Origin: Lachnospiraceae bacterium
Lineage (GTDB): Bacteria; Bacillota; Clostridia; Lachnospirales; Lachnospiraceae
DNA length: 64,000 nt
Direction: 5' to 3'
Assembly (NCBI GenBank): GCA_017455525.1
Contig: JAFTAP010000102.1
Location: 62,001 to 126,000, forward strand
This document shows, one piece after another, positions 15,290 to 25,021 of the stretch (positions are counted from its first letter, which is position 1; every line of letters begins with the position of its first letter). The notes beneath the pieces were generated by a model that was not told where the DNA came from, made no database searches, and worked only from the letters and a program-made list of their open reading frames with translations. A program made the translations under genes and the position numbers.

Positions 15290-17014
15290 TCAGTATACAT
15301 TATCGGCATACGAAGACTTTTCACCTCTGAGCCATACGGAATCAAATAAATCCTTCCTTCTTATAAGCCAATCTTCCACAAGATCTCCCCTATATGATTC
15401 ATACCCCTGATCCATCCTCCATCTGATTTCGTCCATTTTCTCAGACGAAGCAATAATCTTTCTCCATTCCGGAAGTTCGTTATCTATGATATTTTGAAGT
15501 ATCGGTGACAATTCCGAGCAATAATTCCTTACAACCTGATCATGGAAATCATCAAAATGTCCCATCTGTTCATACCAGAGATATATATCATTTTTTTCGT
15601 ACCAAGGAAACGGCTCTTCAGAATAATAGTCATCCGTCATGCACTTATCATAATCCCATATAGGACCACTGTACAAAAAATCATCATTCCTTTTTTTATA
15701 AAAGAACAAACTACCTGCGGAATAATCCTGATATGCAAAAAAATCCATGAACAAATAAGTCATTCCCCATGAGTAAATATCTATACAGTCTCTAAAGTTC
15801 ACCCCCGACTCAGGGTCAATTCCGTTTTTAGAATATATTGCATTCTCTGCATTTCTTACGTAGTTTTTTATATACATGAGCTCTGATTCAGTCGCTATTT
15901 TGGGTTGTTTGATCAGCACCTGATATCCGCACGATCCAATGTCCGTCGCTTTTTCAGTCATAAACCATGACTCATCTGAGCTTTCGTCTAATGTCTCGTC
16001 ATATCTGTCGAATTCTAAGAGATAACTCCCACTTATATTTACAGGGTTGGAGTTCATATCATAATACCGGATCTCGTCATTTGTCCCCTTGTTTTTCAGA
16101 ACAGGCGTATAATCCTCAGATGTGGACATTTTTATATTATCCTTCTCCAGATCATCTGTAAATGTAATACAGCCCCCAGCCACCGGTTTCTCAGTAAGGA
16201 GATAGAGCCCATAGTACATTCCGTTAACATAGAGGTTTATATATGAACAGCCGACACTATATTCGTACCCGCTTTCTCTTGCCGCCTCATACACGATCAT
16301 GTTTTTAAGATTAGACGGATCCATGGCATTAGCGATTATATTCCATCCCTTACTCCGTCCCATATCTAAAAGCGATACTTCATTAAAGAGCTTAATTTCA
16401 TAAGATTTCTTTTTGCATTTTAGCCAGGTTGCATTTCCGTGTCCGCCCATCCTGCAAAGCCCATTAAACCCAACCGTACCGTCCTGATTGACCAGAGTTA
16501 GATCTGCCTCAAATTTTGTACTTGGTAATTCTTCACTATTTATAGATATCCAGTCATTCTCATCAAGACTTATAGAAACTACCGGAATATCATCCGCATA
16601 AATACATTCCATATACCACTCTGCGGTTACTCCATCTTGTATAAAGATAAATGAGTGTTTATCGTTTTCATCATAATGCCTCATGTCGTCTCCTGTATTA
16701 TACGATGTTCCATCTATAGAAAGACTGGCTCCCTGAGGAACATACCAGGCCCAGCTTTTGTCTGTGAACGGTATGAGAAGACAAAATTCCCTGTCATCTG
16801 TAAAAAAAGGCTTGATCTTAAGTTCAGGAACTTCCTTACTGTAAATATAGACGTCTTTATCAGCTGATTCATGATTATCGAAAACCTCAAGCCTACCATT
16901 CAGTCTATCATAAAATACCGATGAGCCCAACAGTAGGCTCGCAGATATCACAATAAACATAAATGATATAATTCTATTTTGAAAACCTAATGCTGAAAAG
17001 TTCCTTATTCCCAT
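15290..17014 (-). CDS. CotH-family secreted kinase
   Basis: 574 residues: an N-terminal helix (IISFMFIVISASLLLGSSVF), a beta domain to about residue 165, then the CotH kinase fold with GGHGNATW (about 190-197), KGWNIIANAMDPSNLKNMI, the YINLYVNGMYYGLYLL strand pair and metal-binding WDYD at about 453-456. Unlike the neighbouring CotH proteins it ends shortly after the fold, without the C-terminal beta repeat. ATG at 17014 has AGAGG 8 bases upstream; a TTG one codon earlier is less likely. It lies between two 6-PTPS-related membrane protein genes in the same direction. Confidence 0.88.
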   Translation of the reverse strand: MGIRNFSALGFQNRIISFMFIVISASLLLGSSVFYDRLNGRLEVFDNHESADKDVYIYSKEVPELKIKPFFTDDREFCLLIPFTDKSWAWYVPQGASLSIDGTSYNTGDDMRHYDENDKHSFIFIQDGVTAEWYMECIYADDIPVVSISLDENDWISINSEELPSTKFEADLTLVNQDGTVGFNGLCRMGGHGNATWLKCKKKSYEIKLFNEVSLLDMGRSKGWNIIANAMDPSNLKNMIVYEAARESGYEYSVGCSYINLYVNGMYYGLYLLTEKPVAGGCITFTDDLEKDNIKMSTSEDYTPVLKNKGTNDEIRYYDMNSNPVNISGSYLLEFDRYDETLDESSDESWFMTEKATDIGSCGYQVLIKQPKIATESELMYIKNYVRNAENAIYSKNGIDPESGVNFRDCIDIYSWGMTYLFMDFFAYQDYSAGSLFFYKKRNDDFLYSGPIWDYDKCMTDDYYSEEPFPWYEKNDIYLWYEQMGHFDDFHDQVVRNYCSELSPILQNIIDNELPEWRKIIASSEKMDEIRWRMDQGYESYRGDLVEDWLIRRKDLFDSVWLRGEKSSYADNVY

Positions 17015-17027
17015 CAATAATCCTCTG

Positions 17028-19298
17028 CTATCTCATCATCTCTTTATTAGGTGTTAATCTGTTTAGGATTATATATATAAACAGAATCATCCAGGATCCT
17101 AAGCTACATAGTTCCGCCAGTCTCCAATATACAGGCTCCCGAAATCTTACCGATATCCTCCCTTTATATCCTGAGGGTATCTCCAATCGTATACGATTAT
17201 TCTTCCCTGCTGTAATATCCAGCTTTCCCTCCTCCGACATTGCCTCAAATCCTTTATATGCGAAGACCGGAAGCTCCAGCCCCGTCGTCTTGGCGTTATT
17301 GTTCTTAACATACAGATCATAGTTCATATTAATCCGCGCCGCAGTCGCTACCTCTACCCCCTCATCAGCTTCAATAGTGTAATGCCTGCGTGTATAGCCG
17401 CCATCCGTTCCTGCAAGTATGTATTCACTTGCGTCCGCATATTCATTCAGCTCGCATGCGTCATTTGCAATCCTGTATCCCTGCTGTCCATTGGAATAAT
17501 TACTGATAAAGGAAAGCGCCTGCCATATACTTATGCTGCAAATAATCATGATCACAAGCCTGACCGTCTCAGGCCTTAAATTCCGCATCTCCATCTGGAA
17601 TAAAATAAAAATCATAGTGGCAAGCAGGGATGCCATCAGAAGATATCGGAAAGGAAACTGCACCGAAGCTATTATCCTATATATTCCCGGTATATTATCC
17701 GAAATCCAGTCATATGGAAAAAATGTAAGCGACATGAAAATCGCCAGTACCGTAAGTATCTCTAATTTGATTAATGTCTTTTTATATTTTCCTGCGCCTC
17801 CAATGATAAGAACGCATATCCCTAAAAGAAATGCCATAATCAAAGCCAATCCGACAGTCATGGGCATCTCAGCAGACCTGCCTATATCCTCGGTAAATAT
17901 ATACTCGCTTGAGGTTGTATTTAAGACCGAGGAAAGCAGCTCAGTGATATACACGCCCCTAGCCTGTATCAGGCCTACACTTCCTTCTTTTATCTGCAAA
18001 GGCAGGGTCATATAGTAGTCAGCAAGCGGCACCAGCACTCCGATGCTAAGCATACACGTAAGCAGTGCTCCGATGAGGACATCCTTTATTCGTTTCTCCT
18101 TAAAAAGCTTTCCTATGAAGAGCAGACAAAGCAGGATAGAGAATACTCCAACTATGATCACGCTGAGCACATGTATCTGTATCATTCCCGCATACCCAAA
18201 AGCCAGGCATAATATCCCCCGCCTTCGCTGTATCTTATCCTGCCCGCTTAATATTAGCCAGAACCCTGACGCCACAAACGGCAAAAAAGCAAAAGCCGCA
18301 GCCTCTCCGACAGCCCCCCTCGTATACAGATCGGTAAGCCGCCATATCGACAGCGAATAAACTAAGGTTCCTGACAGTGCCGCTCTCTTATCATGAGAAA
18401 TCTCCTTAAAGCATAAATAAGCCCCCAGAACCGTAAATGCCTGCATAAGGAATATGAAGACCTTATATGCCTGCCTGAGCGGATACCCCACAAGATACAT
18501 GATTGCCGGAAGATACAGCAGGCTGTCTCCATAGCACACGCCTACCGCATAGCCATAGCCATTATACCAGTATGACTGTATCCTTACAGGAAACTGTGTT
18601 CCCTGTGATAATCCCTCCGCTATTCCGCTTATCCTTAATAAGTGAAAGGAAAGGTCATGCCCCTTTGGAAGATAATCGGCATACATAGGTATATTGATAA
18701 ACAAAATAATGCCAAGGATCATCAGCCCCATTAGCTTACTCTCACGACTGATCCCTGCAAAGCATTTCCCAAGGATCATTAGAATAATAACATCAAGGAC
18801 AAGAAAGAAAAAAAACACCAGGCTTGTGTAATATACTGCTGTCTTCCTATTAAGATATCTCACTTGAATGTTATGGATCGAAAGCTCTCCCTCCCCGATC
18901 CCATCATCATGCACAGAGATATGGGCATCAGTATAAGCTGCCCTGCAGTATATCCTGGCACTTATGCTGCTTTTATAATAGCGCAGAGGGATCTCCTCGC
19001 TATCCAGCGCATAGCTCTCCCTCTCAGGAATGACCATAGCATATATATCCTCATTGCTGTCTCCCGCATTATAGCTTATTGTCAGCTCATATATCCCTCT
19101 CCTGTCAAATGTGAACATGGGTGACAGTATTTCCATGGTCCCGTCGTCGTTTTTCTCGAAGTGTAAATCATCCATAGTGCAGCCCACAGTCATCTCATAG
19201 GACCATGCATGAACACACACATATATTGAAATCAGAATCTCTATCGCTAAGATTATGACTATTGTCTTCTTATTCATCTCAAATCTCATCTGTAGCAT
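17028..19298 (-). CDS. 6-PTPS-related family large membrane protein (GT-C-like)
   Basis: 756 residues. N-terminal signal-anchor helix, an extracytoplasmic beta domain (about 35-150), then a polytopic core beginning near 155 with GHDLSFHLLRI at 213-223, RIQSYWYNGYGYAVGVCYGD in the next loop, and a TRGAVGEAAAFAFLP helix. A final outer domain and C-terminal helix follow. The layout matches the proteins at 12905 and 42960. A role as an outer-face glycosyltransferase using a lipid-linked sugar is plausible but not shown. The ATG at 19298 (AGGG nearby) overlaps the upstream GT39-like gene by 13 bases. Confidence 0.8.
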   Translation of the reverse strand: MLQMRFEMNKKTIVIILAIEILISIYVCVHAWSYEMTVGCTMDDLHFEKNDDGTMEILSPMFTFDRRGIYELTISYNAGDSNEDIYAMVIPERESYALDSEEIPLRYYKSSISARIYCRAAYTDAHISVHDDGIGEGELSIHNIQVRYLNRKTAVYYTSLVFFFFLVLDVIILMILGKCFAGISRESKLMGLMILGIILFINIPMYADYLPKGHDLSFHLLRISGIAEGLSQGTQFPVRIQSYWYNGYGYAVGVCYGDSLLYLPAIMYLVGYPLRQAYKVFIFLMQAFTVLGAYLCFKEISHDKRAALSGTLVYSLSIWRLTDLYTRGAVGEAAAFAFLPFVASGFWLILSGQDKIQRRRGILCLAFGYAGMIQIHVLSVIIVGVFSILLCLLFIGKLFKEKRIKDVLIGALLTCMLSIGVLVPLADYYMTLPLQIKEGSVGLIQARGVYITELLSSVLNTTSSEYIFTEDIGRSAEMPMTVGLALIMAFLLGICVLIIGGAGKYKKTLIKLEILTVLAIFMSLTFFPYDWISDNIPGIYRIIASVQFPFRYLLMASLLATMIFILFQMEMRNLRPETVRLVIMIICSISIWQALSFISNYSNGQQGYRIANDACELNEYADASEYILAGTDGGYTRRHYTIEADEGVEVATAARINMNYDLYVKNNNAKTTGLELPVFAYKGFEAMSEEGKLDITAGKNNRIRLEIPSGYKGRISVRFREPVYWRLAELCSLGSWMILFIYIILNRLTPNKEMMR

Positions 19299-21001
19299 AT
19301 CGTATACCCTGGGAACGTAGTGTCAGCTTGGAATCCTAGTTCTATAAGACCCGCAGCTACATGCCGGTTCTCCTCTCCTATGACATAGATGGCATCCTCG
19401 TTAATATCGAATTCATCAGGAAAATGCAGATAGATATGTCCCATGTAACCTTCCTCCCAAGTTGCATGCTCCTCCGGAGGCATCTGAGTCCATAAGGCTA
19501 TCACATCGTCCTGGAAAACTGTCTGCTCATACAGCACTGTAAAATATATATTCTTATTACGATCAGGATTATAGATATTCTCTGTATATACAATGATATC
19601 TCCCGGTTCGGTGCTCAAGAAAGTATTGTGAAAACCATATACTTCGTTTTGCTTAACAAAATAGAAATGTGTGTATACCATGAAGGTTATTGATAAGACG
19701 ATTGCGATCACGGTAAGAAGCGCATACCTGATCTTTTCTTCTTTTACATTATCAATTACAAAGCGTATCCCCGCTATCTCGATCAGTGCAAGCTCAATAT
19801 ATAACCCATTGGCATTATGAGTGTCATAGCCTTCTCTTATCAGCAGTACCATATACACCGCTATGCCATAAAGATTCACTACCACGAGGTTGTCAACCGT
19901 CTTTTGCCTAAAAGACCTTATCGTCGCGAGGATGCTTGAATAAAAACCCAGAACGATCAAGGGAATGCAGCACCAATACACCTGTCCGAATTCCCGAAAG
20001 CAGTCAAATGTGATAGAGTCGCCCCCGAATGTATAGGTTATTATATTGCCGAGATTCATGCCTATATTGCCAAATGATAATTGGCCTAATCTATAATCCG
20101 GGAGCTTCATGAAGTCAGAGCAGAGGAAATGGAACTCAGGTATTACCTCCATATTCACAAGCTGCTCCATAAGCAGAGGCAGACCAATAACCCCCATAGG
20201 TACGAGCAAGGCCAGGAAATTCGAAAATCGAAAGCGCCTCATAAACATTAAATAAATGAATAAGAGGATCACAAATAGCGGAAGCATGAGATAAGAAAGC
20301 ACATACGTCCAAAGGGTGATCCCCAGGAAAACTCCCCCAAGTGCATAATACAAGGGCTTATCCTTATCCAATGCAAGTATGACAAAATACAATGCCACAG
20401 TAACCCAACTCAACATCAGATTGCAGTCAAGCCCCCACCTTTGCGCCTGCATGAAGTATGGCATAAAAGTTACAAAAATTGGTCCCAGCAGAGCAAAGGT
20501 TCGCTTCCTGAAAAGCCTGTTAACTATTCCGAATGAAGCAAAAAAACACGGTATAGAGCAAAGCACGGCGGGAATCCTTATATTTCTTACAGAAAATGGC
20601 AGAAAGTGCAGAAGGAACCAGATCATATACGTATACATCGCACTGTTGCCATCACCGAAATTCGTCGGATACACCGGAAAAGCCCTGCCATTCTTATCTG
20701 TTCCCCATTTTAGAAGGCATACAGCATCATAGGAGACTCCTACCTCATCTACCATGATACCCGCAGGGATAAGCCCCAGCATATACAGGCGGGTAAACAG
20801 AAACACCATGAATAATATTCCCAGGAAGATAAGGTAATGCTTTTCTATGAATGCTCCTCCGGCCCTGATAACCTCTCGTATGGATGAATTCTCCGGAAAA
20901 TTCATCCCCAGCGGCTTTCTCTTAAGCGTCAGAGCCACGGCAGCTACGCATACGGCAGAAACGATGAATATTGTTATATAATTGTAGTATATATAAAACA
21001 T
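19286..21001 (-). CDS. GT39/ArnT-like membrane glycosyltransferase
   Basis: 571 residues with about twelve helices. The first outer loop carries the acidic pair typical of PMT/ArnT GT-C enzymes: GIMVDEVGVSYDAV, followed by KWGTDKNGRAFPVY and GNSAMYTYMIWF. The polytopic core runs to about residue 430 and a soluble outer domain ends the protein. Such enzymes move a sugar from a polyprenyl phosphate to an acceptor outside the membrane. The start is ATG with AGGGAG 8 bases upstream. The paralogues at 21110 and 31147 share this loop and the C-terminal YVIGEE/YFIDED-type strand. Donor and acceptor are unknown. Confidence 0.85.
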   Translation of the reverse strand: MFYIYYNYITIFIVSAVCVAAVALTLKRKPLGMNFPENSSIREVIRAGGAFIEKHYLIFLGILFMVFLFTRLYMLGLIPAGIMVDEVGVSYDAVCLLKWGTDKNGRAFPVYPTNFGDGNSAMYTYMIWFLLHFLPFSVRNIRIPAVLCSIPCFFASFGIVNRLFRKRTFALLGPIFVTFMPYFMQAQRWGLDCNLMLSWVTVALYFVILALDKDKPLYYALGGVFLGITLWTYVLSYLMLPLFVILLFIYLMFMRRFRFSNFLALLVPMGVIGLPLLMEQLVNMEVIPEFHFLCSDFMKLPDYRLGQLSFGNIGMNLGNIITYTFGGDSITFDCFREFGQVYWCCIPLIVLGFYSSILATIRSFRQKTVDNLVVVNLYGIAVYMVLLIREGYDTHNANGLYIELALIEIAGIRFVIDNVKEEKIRYALLTVIAIVLSITFMVYTHFYFVKQNEVYGFHNTFLSTEPGDIIVYTENIYNPDRNKNIYFTVLYEQTVFQDDVIALWTQMPPEEHATWEEGYMGHIYLHFPDEFDINEDAIYVIGEENRHVAAGLIELGFQADTTFPGYTICYR

Positions 21002-21109
21002 ATCATGCTCCCTGAAAAAGTATTTCCTGTCATTTCTGACACCCTAGGAACTGTTGCATAATAACTTTCGCCTATCAATAATATATTTACGGAAGTCACA
21101 TCAAGAATA

Positions 21110-22684
21110 CTAGCTTATTTTTACTGATATAGCAAAACCCGGACATCTGTTCCTGTCCACTATAAAACCAACGCTTTCCAGGTAGTCCGTGATATGGTGC
21201 AGATCCTCATCTATAAAATAAACTGTCCTACCACTTAAGTCCAACTCATTTGGAACACCCATTTCACAACCCCTGAACTTTCCCTTATTATAATCATACG
21301 GCGAGGTTTCAGTGTAAAGAGCAAACATCAGCGGATTATCATACCCCTCATTTGCTATTACCCATATGGTATAATCTTCACCTACCTGATTCTCAAGTTC
21401 TGCAAGTGTTTTTCCCATCTGTGTAGGGGCACGCCAAATGGATGCCGCAGTATCTGCTTCAAATCCGGATTCTGAATAATAATATCCGGCAAAGAAAAGA
21501 AAACTTATTGCATATAAAAATAGAATCGATATCTTTATCGGTAGTTGATTTTTCAACTTCTCTATCGTCCATTTTATCCCCAAGACTGTGAACAAAAGCA
21601 ACGGAAAATAAATATGATTCATACGATTTATATTAGGGTCATCAATACAAAGTGTTATAAATCTCCCAACTAAATAAAACATAACTATAAAATACCAGCA
21701 GTTCATTTGTCTCGCTCTTATTGCCTTATAAGTATTAAATACTGCATGCACCCCTCCAATTAACATAAACGGTATAGAAACATAATATATTGTCCCAAAT
21801 TGGGGTACCGCGTTATATATCAATCCATCCTGGACTAAAAGCGCATACGAACTATGCATAATATTGTAGGGTATATTAGACAAGCTCATCTCACTGACTC
21901 TGAAAAAGTCCGTAGGAAAAAAATCCATAAACGGCAAGCTAAAAGGAGCTATAATCTCCGTCATCACCAAAAGTTGTATAAACAGCGGAATTCCAAAAAG
22001 AATAGTCGGAATCCCCAATGAAATGACCTGTGACAAATAAACATTGTGAACATATATAAGATATACTAACGCCATAAAAAGAAATATGGGTATCACAGGC
22101 CATGATATAGCATACGTATATAGGCTAATCCCCCAGAAGACTCCGGAAAGCACAAAACATCGTAGCTTGCTTTCTTGCACCGCTCTTACCAGAAAATCCA
22201 TTGAAATAATCACAAGGCTTAAAAAAAGATAGCATTCCAATCCCCAGTGCTCACTCATGAGATATACCGGAAAAATCGTCATCAATAAAATGCTTATAAC
22301 GGCATATGACCATCTTTGAAACAATCGGTATGACAGATCATATAAAGAGAAAAAAGCCGGGATTGCACATAGAACCGCCACAAGTCTGAAACTGAACGTA
22401 GACATCGGCAAAAATTTAAGAACAATAACGGCAAGGTATGTATATAGAGCGTTTTGTCCTCCTCCATAGCCTCTAAAATAAGGAGGAAATTTCACTAAAA
22501 ACTGATCAACTCCCCAGTCCCTTATGCATACCGCATCATATGCCGCCTCAGCTTCATCAATGTGCAGACCATCCGGTCCAAAAGGGACAGTATCTAACTT
22601 ATATAATCTGGTTGCAACAAACAGAACCGCTATAATTCCAAGTACTATGAACCTGACTCTTCTATCGTTGAATTTTTCTTCCAT
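21110..22684 (-). CDS. GT39/ArnT-like membrane glycosyltransferase
   Basis: 524 residues, polytopic. The first outer loop has GLHIDEAEAAYDAVCI and GVDQFLVKFPPYF, with the acidic D-E pair of PMT-type GT-C enzymes, then GGQNALYTYLAVI. It is the closest relative of the plus-strand protein at 31147, and both share SEHWGLE-YLFLS and the C-terminal DELDLSG-VY-ID-LHHITDYL pattern. ATG at 22684 is used; an upstream TTG at 22693 is possible. It is the first gene of the long operon that ends at the terminator near 7.03 kb, with its own promoter. Confidence 0.87.
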   Translation of the reverse strand: MEEKFNDRRVRFIVLGIIAVLFVATRLYKLDTVPFGPDGLHIDEAEAAYDAVCIRDWGVDQFLVKFPPYFRGYGGGQNALYTYLAVIVLKFLPMSTFSFRLVAVLCAIPAFFSLYDLSYRLFQRWSYAVISILLMTIFPVYLMSEHWGLECYLFLSLVIISMDFLVRAVQESKLRCFVLSGVFWGISLYTYAISWPVIPIFLFMALVYLIYVHNVYLSQVISLGIPTILFGIPLFIQLLVMTEIIAPFSLPFMDFFPTDFFRVSEMSLSNIPYNIMHSSYALLVQDGLIYNAVPQFGTIYYVSIPFMLIGGVHAVFNTYKAIRARQMNCWYFIVMFYLVGRFITLCIDDPNINRMNHIYFPLLLFTVLGIKWTIEKLKNQLPIKISILFLYAISFLFFAGYYYSESGFEADTAASIWRAPTQMGKTLAELENQVGEDYTIWVIANEGYDNPLMFALYTETSPYDYNKGKFRGCEMGVPNELDLSGRTVYFIDEDLHHITDYLESVGFIVDRNRCPGFAISVKIS

Positions 22685-22724
22685 TATTGTCAAATGCCTC
22701 TTAACAATCTAATCATGGTGATTC

Positions 22725-22753
22725 ATTATATACATTATTAAGGCAAAATACAA
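22725..22753 (-). promoter_or_regulatory. Promoter of the 22.7-7.1 kb operon (TTGTAT-N17-TATAAT)
   Basis: On the minus strand TTGTAT (22753-22748) and TATAAT (22730-22725) are spaced by 17 bases. Transcription would start near 22718, giving a short leader with AAGAGG before the GT39-like gene. This is the only good promoter seen for the following ten genes. Confidence 0.7.
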
Positions 22754-22782
22754 GGATGCCCTTTCATTTTCCACCCATACTG

Positions 22783-22812
22783 TTGTATGTGGATATTAAC
22801 TTTGCATATTAT
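22783..22812 (+). promoter_or_regulatory. Candidate promoter of the plus-strand CotH gene (TTGTAT-N18-TATTAT)
   Basis: TTGTAT at 22783-22788 and TATTAT at 22807-22812 are 18 bases apart. An overlapping alternative is TTGCAT at 22802 with TATAAT at 22826. Both point at the CotH gene at 22965 and leave a leader of roughly 130-145 bases. It is divergent to the operon promoter about 30 bases away. Confidence 0.5.
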
Positions 22813-22818
22813 TATCCT

Positions 22819-22964
22819 TATGTATTATAATGGCAATCGGAAAACATAGATGATTATTGAATACGCAACTGCCAAGGAAAGCCGACAAAGTAGGAACTTA
22901 GCCGGGCAGATAAAATGACGAATATACTTTAAGTAAAAATTTTTATAGTACAGGGGGACAACTG
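22819..22964 (+). other. Leader of the CotH gene with a possible folded element
   Basis: The untranslated leader has a GC-richer patch at about 22868-22912 in which CTGCC can pair with GGCAG around an AAGT-AGGA-ACTT hairpin. AGGGGG lies 7 bases before the TTG start. I could not match it to a known riboswitch class. It may be a cis-regulatory RNA or simply unstructured leader. Confidence 0.3.
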
Positions 22965-24833
22965 TTGAGTTTCTCACGCAAGAAAACTATTCTTCTAGCC
23001 CTATACTCTGCTGTGTTTTTAGCGATATTATTCCATATCAAGTATATTGAGAATAAAACCGTTGCATCTGTAGGTTACCTGGAATCAACTTCAGAAGAGG
23101 GCGAAGAAAACTATTTATACCTTGAAAACTATGATTTACGGCTTGCAGGTTTAGATAAAGGAGGTTGCACCTATTTTTTCTTGCCGGCATTTGTTACACT
23201 TTCAGATTTAGATCAGTCTTATTATTGTAAAACAATATATCTTCCCGGCGGACCGCTTTTGACTAAGCCTATTATCGGTGAATCACAAGACATTCTGGTG
23301 GAAAGAGATGATGGCAGTATCATCCCCTGGAAAATTTGTTTTCTACAATCCAGGAATCTTAATACAATGCTTCTCAAGAGTATTAAAGGCGATATATACG
23401 ATATCGAACATGATAAGTATATGGATATAGCTGTTAATATAGTTTCACCAAACGGTACTTCTCAATTCGAGGATACCGTATTGATCAAAGGACGTGGTAA
23501 TACAACTTGGAACGAGGATAAGAATCCATATCAGATACTGCTCAATAATGAAGCATCATTATGTGGCATGAAGTCTTCAAGAAAATGGGCTCTTTTGGCA
23601 AATTATTTTGATGAGTCTAAACTTCTTAATAAAATGGCATTCGATATGTCAGAAGCGATAGGATTACAATATTCAAGTGAGTCTGATTGGGTCGATCTAT
23701 ATGCAGACGGAAGATACCTGGGTAATTATCTGCTGTGTAAAGAGCCCGATATAAATCATAATAACCTTGATATCGGAGATTTGGAGAAAGCAAATTCCCT
23801 CGCTATGAGGGATCAATTTATAACATTTGAAAACAACCAATTCAAGGGCTATTCATATGACAACCCACCCTCACCCGTAAGTGGCGGATATTTGGTTGAA
23901 AAGAATACAGAAAAATACTATAAGAATAAAGAATGCGGATTTAAGGTTGCACAGTATCCCTTTACGATTAAATCCCCTGATAATGCATCAAGGGAACAAA
24001 TTGAATATATTGCCGAGATATTTAAACGTATAGATGATGTTTTAACCAATGATATAAGAAATCGAAAAGAGATTATAGACGAATATTCTTTTGCTCGGAG
24101 GTTCTTAATAGAAGAGTTGTTTTTTAACTGTGATGCTTTTAAGTCAAGCTACTTTTTCTACAAAAAACCTACTCTGAATAAGATATATGCCGGACCCTGC
24201 TGGGATTATGATTTGGCAATGGGCGGAAAGGATGGCGAATTCCTGAATTATAACGGAACGGTATTAGATAATATATCAAGATTTGGAGATGATAAAGAAA
24301 ATATATACGTTGGACGATATCCTCTTGAATGGGATAATCTTCTGTACGAAGATGAGAATTATAGATCATACCTTATTCAAGTTTTTAAGGATAATCAAGC
24401 AGTTATCAATAACTTTTTGGATTATAGAATAGATGAGTATTACGAACGGATTAATGCTTCAATAATAATGGATAATACGCTCTGGGGGGATACACATACA
24501 GGTCATTATGATTCTCCTTATAACAATATACGCTATATAAAGTTTTTTCTGTCCAAGCGAATAGAATATCTATGTAAGAAATGGGGAATAGATAATTCTG
24601 ATACCTATATCTACACTGATGGAACCGAACATCAACTTATTTTTCAATGGCCTGATAACAACACGACAAAAATGATAGTCAAAGATGGAGAACAGATAGA
24701 AAAAGAAAATCTGCCATTATACAGTACTAAAATATATAAAGGGTGGTATTATAAAAAAACAGGAGAAGAGTTTTCATACTACCTGCCAATATTTGAAGAT
24801 GTTACTCTGCAGCTTTTTCCGGCGGAATCATAG
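22965..24833 (+). CDS. CotH-family secreted kinase
   Basis: 622 residues. An N-terminal signal-anchor (ILLALYSAVFLAILFHI), a beta domain to about 165, then the CotH fold: KGRGNTTW (175-182), SSRKWALLANYFDESKL, WVDLYADGRYLGNYLL and metal-binding WDYD (413-416). The C-terminus has an InlB-type repeat (IYKGWYYKKTGEEFSYYLP, then FEDVTLQL). The start is TTG, supported by AGGGGG 7 bases upstream and by the absence of a nearby in-frame ATG. It is followed by a YidC-sulfatase fusion gene on the same strand. Its closest relative is the CotH gene at 27646, which faces it from the other side of that fusion gene. Confidence 0.9.
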   Translation: MSFSRKKTILLALYSAVFLAILFHIKYIENKTVASVGYLESTSEEGEENYLYLENYDLRLAGLDKGGCTYFFLPAFVTLSDLDQSYYCKTIYLPGGPLLTKPIIGESQDILVERDDGSIIPWKICFLQSRNLNTMLLKSIKGDIYDIEHDKYMDIAVNIVSPNGTSQFEDTVLIKGRGNTTWNEDKNPYQILLNNEASLCGMKSSRKWALLANYFDESKLLNKMAFDMSEAIGLQYSSESDWVDLYADGRYLGNYLLCKEPDINHNNLDIGDLEKANSLAMRDQFITFENNQFKGYSYDNPPSPVSGGYLVEKNTEKYYKNKECGFKVAQYPFTIKSPDNASREQIEYIAEIFKRIDDVLTNDIRNRKEIIDEYSFARRFLIEELFFNCDAFKSSYFFYKKPTLNKIYAGPCWDYDLAMGGKDGEFLNYNGTVLDNISRFGDDKENIYVGRYPLEWDNLLYEDENYRSYLIQVFKDNQAVINNFLDYRIDEYYERINASIIMDNTLWGDTHTGHYDSPYNNIRYIKFFLSKRIEYLCKKWGIDNSDTYIYTDGTEHQLIFQWPDNNTTKMIVKDGEQIEKENLPLYSTKIYKGWYYKKTGEEFSYYLPIFEDVTLQLFPAES

Positions 24834-24946
24834 CACTTGCGCCTGCGTCCGATGGTGCTCCGCAGAACTCCCGGTTTTGCGACCGTTCGTAAATGGAAGT
24901 ATAGCCCTTTCGGCACCCTGTTTTCTGTGAATAGTATCCCTTGCAT

Positions 24947-24976
24947 TTTACAAAACATTACAGATTACATTATAAT
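24947..24976 (+). promoter_or_regulatory. Promoter of the first YidC-sulfatase gene (TTTACA-N18-TATAAT)
   Basis: TTTACA at 24947-24952 and TATAAT at 24971-24976 are 18 bases apart, with AGGAGA further down before the ATG at 25022. It lies in a 188-base spacer after the CotH gene. The left part of the spacer (about 24835-24900) is GC-rich and unlike its surroundings, with no feature I can name. Confidence 0.7.
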
Positions 24977-25021
24977 AAATACTGTTAAATAATAATACTG
25001 GACAGGAGAAATTTTTCTATT

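Noticed and set aside
22868..22912. Resemblance of the CotH leader to a cyclic-di-GMP (GEMM) riboswitch
   Set aside because: Some short matches exist (GCCGGG, GACAAAG) but the GACGCAAAG core and the required paired regions are missing.
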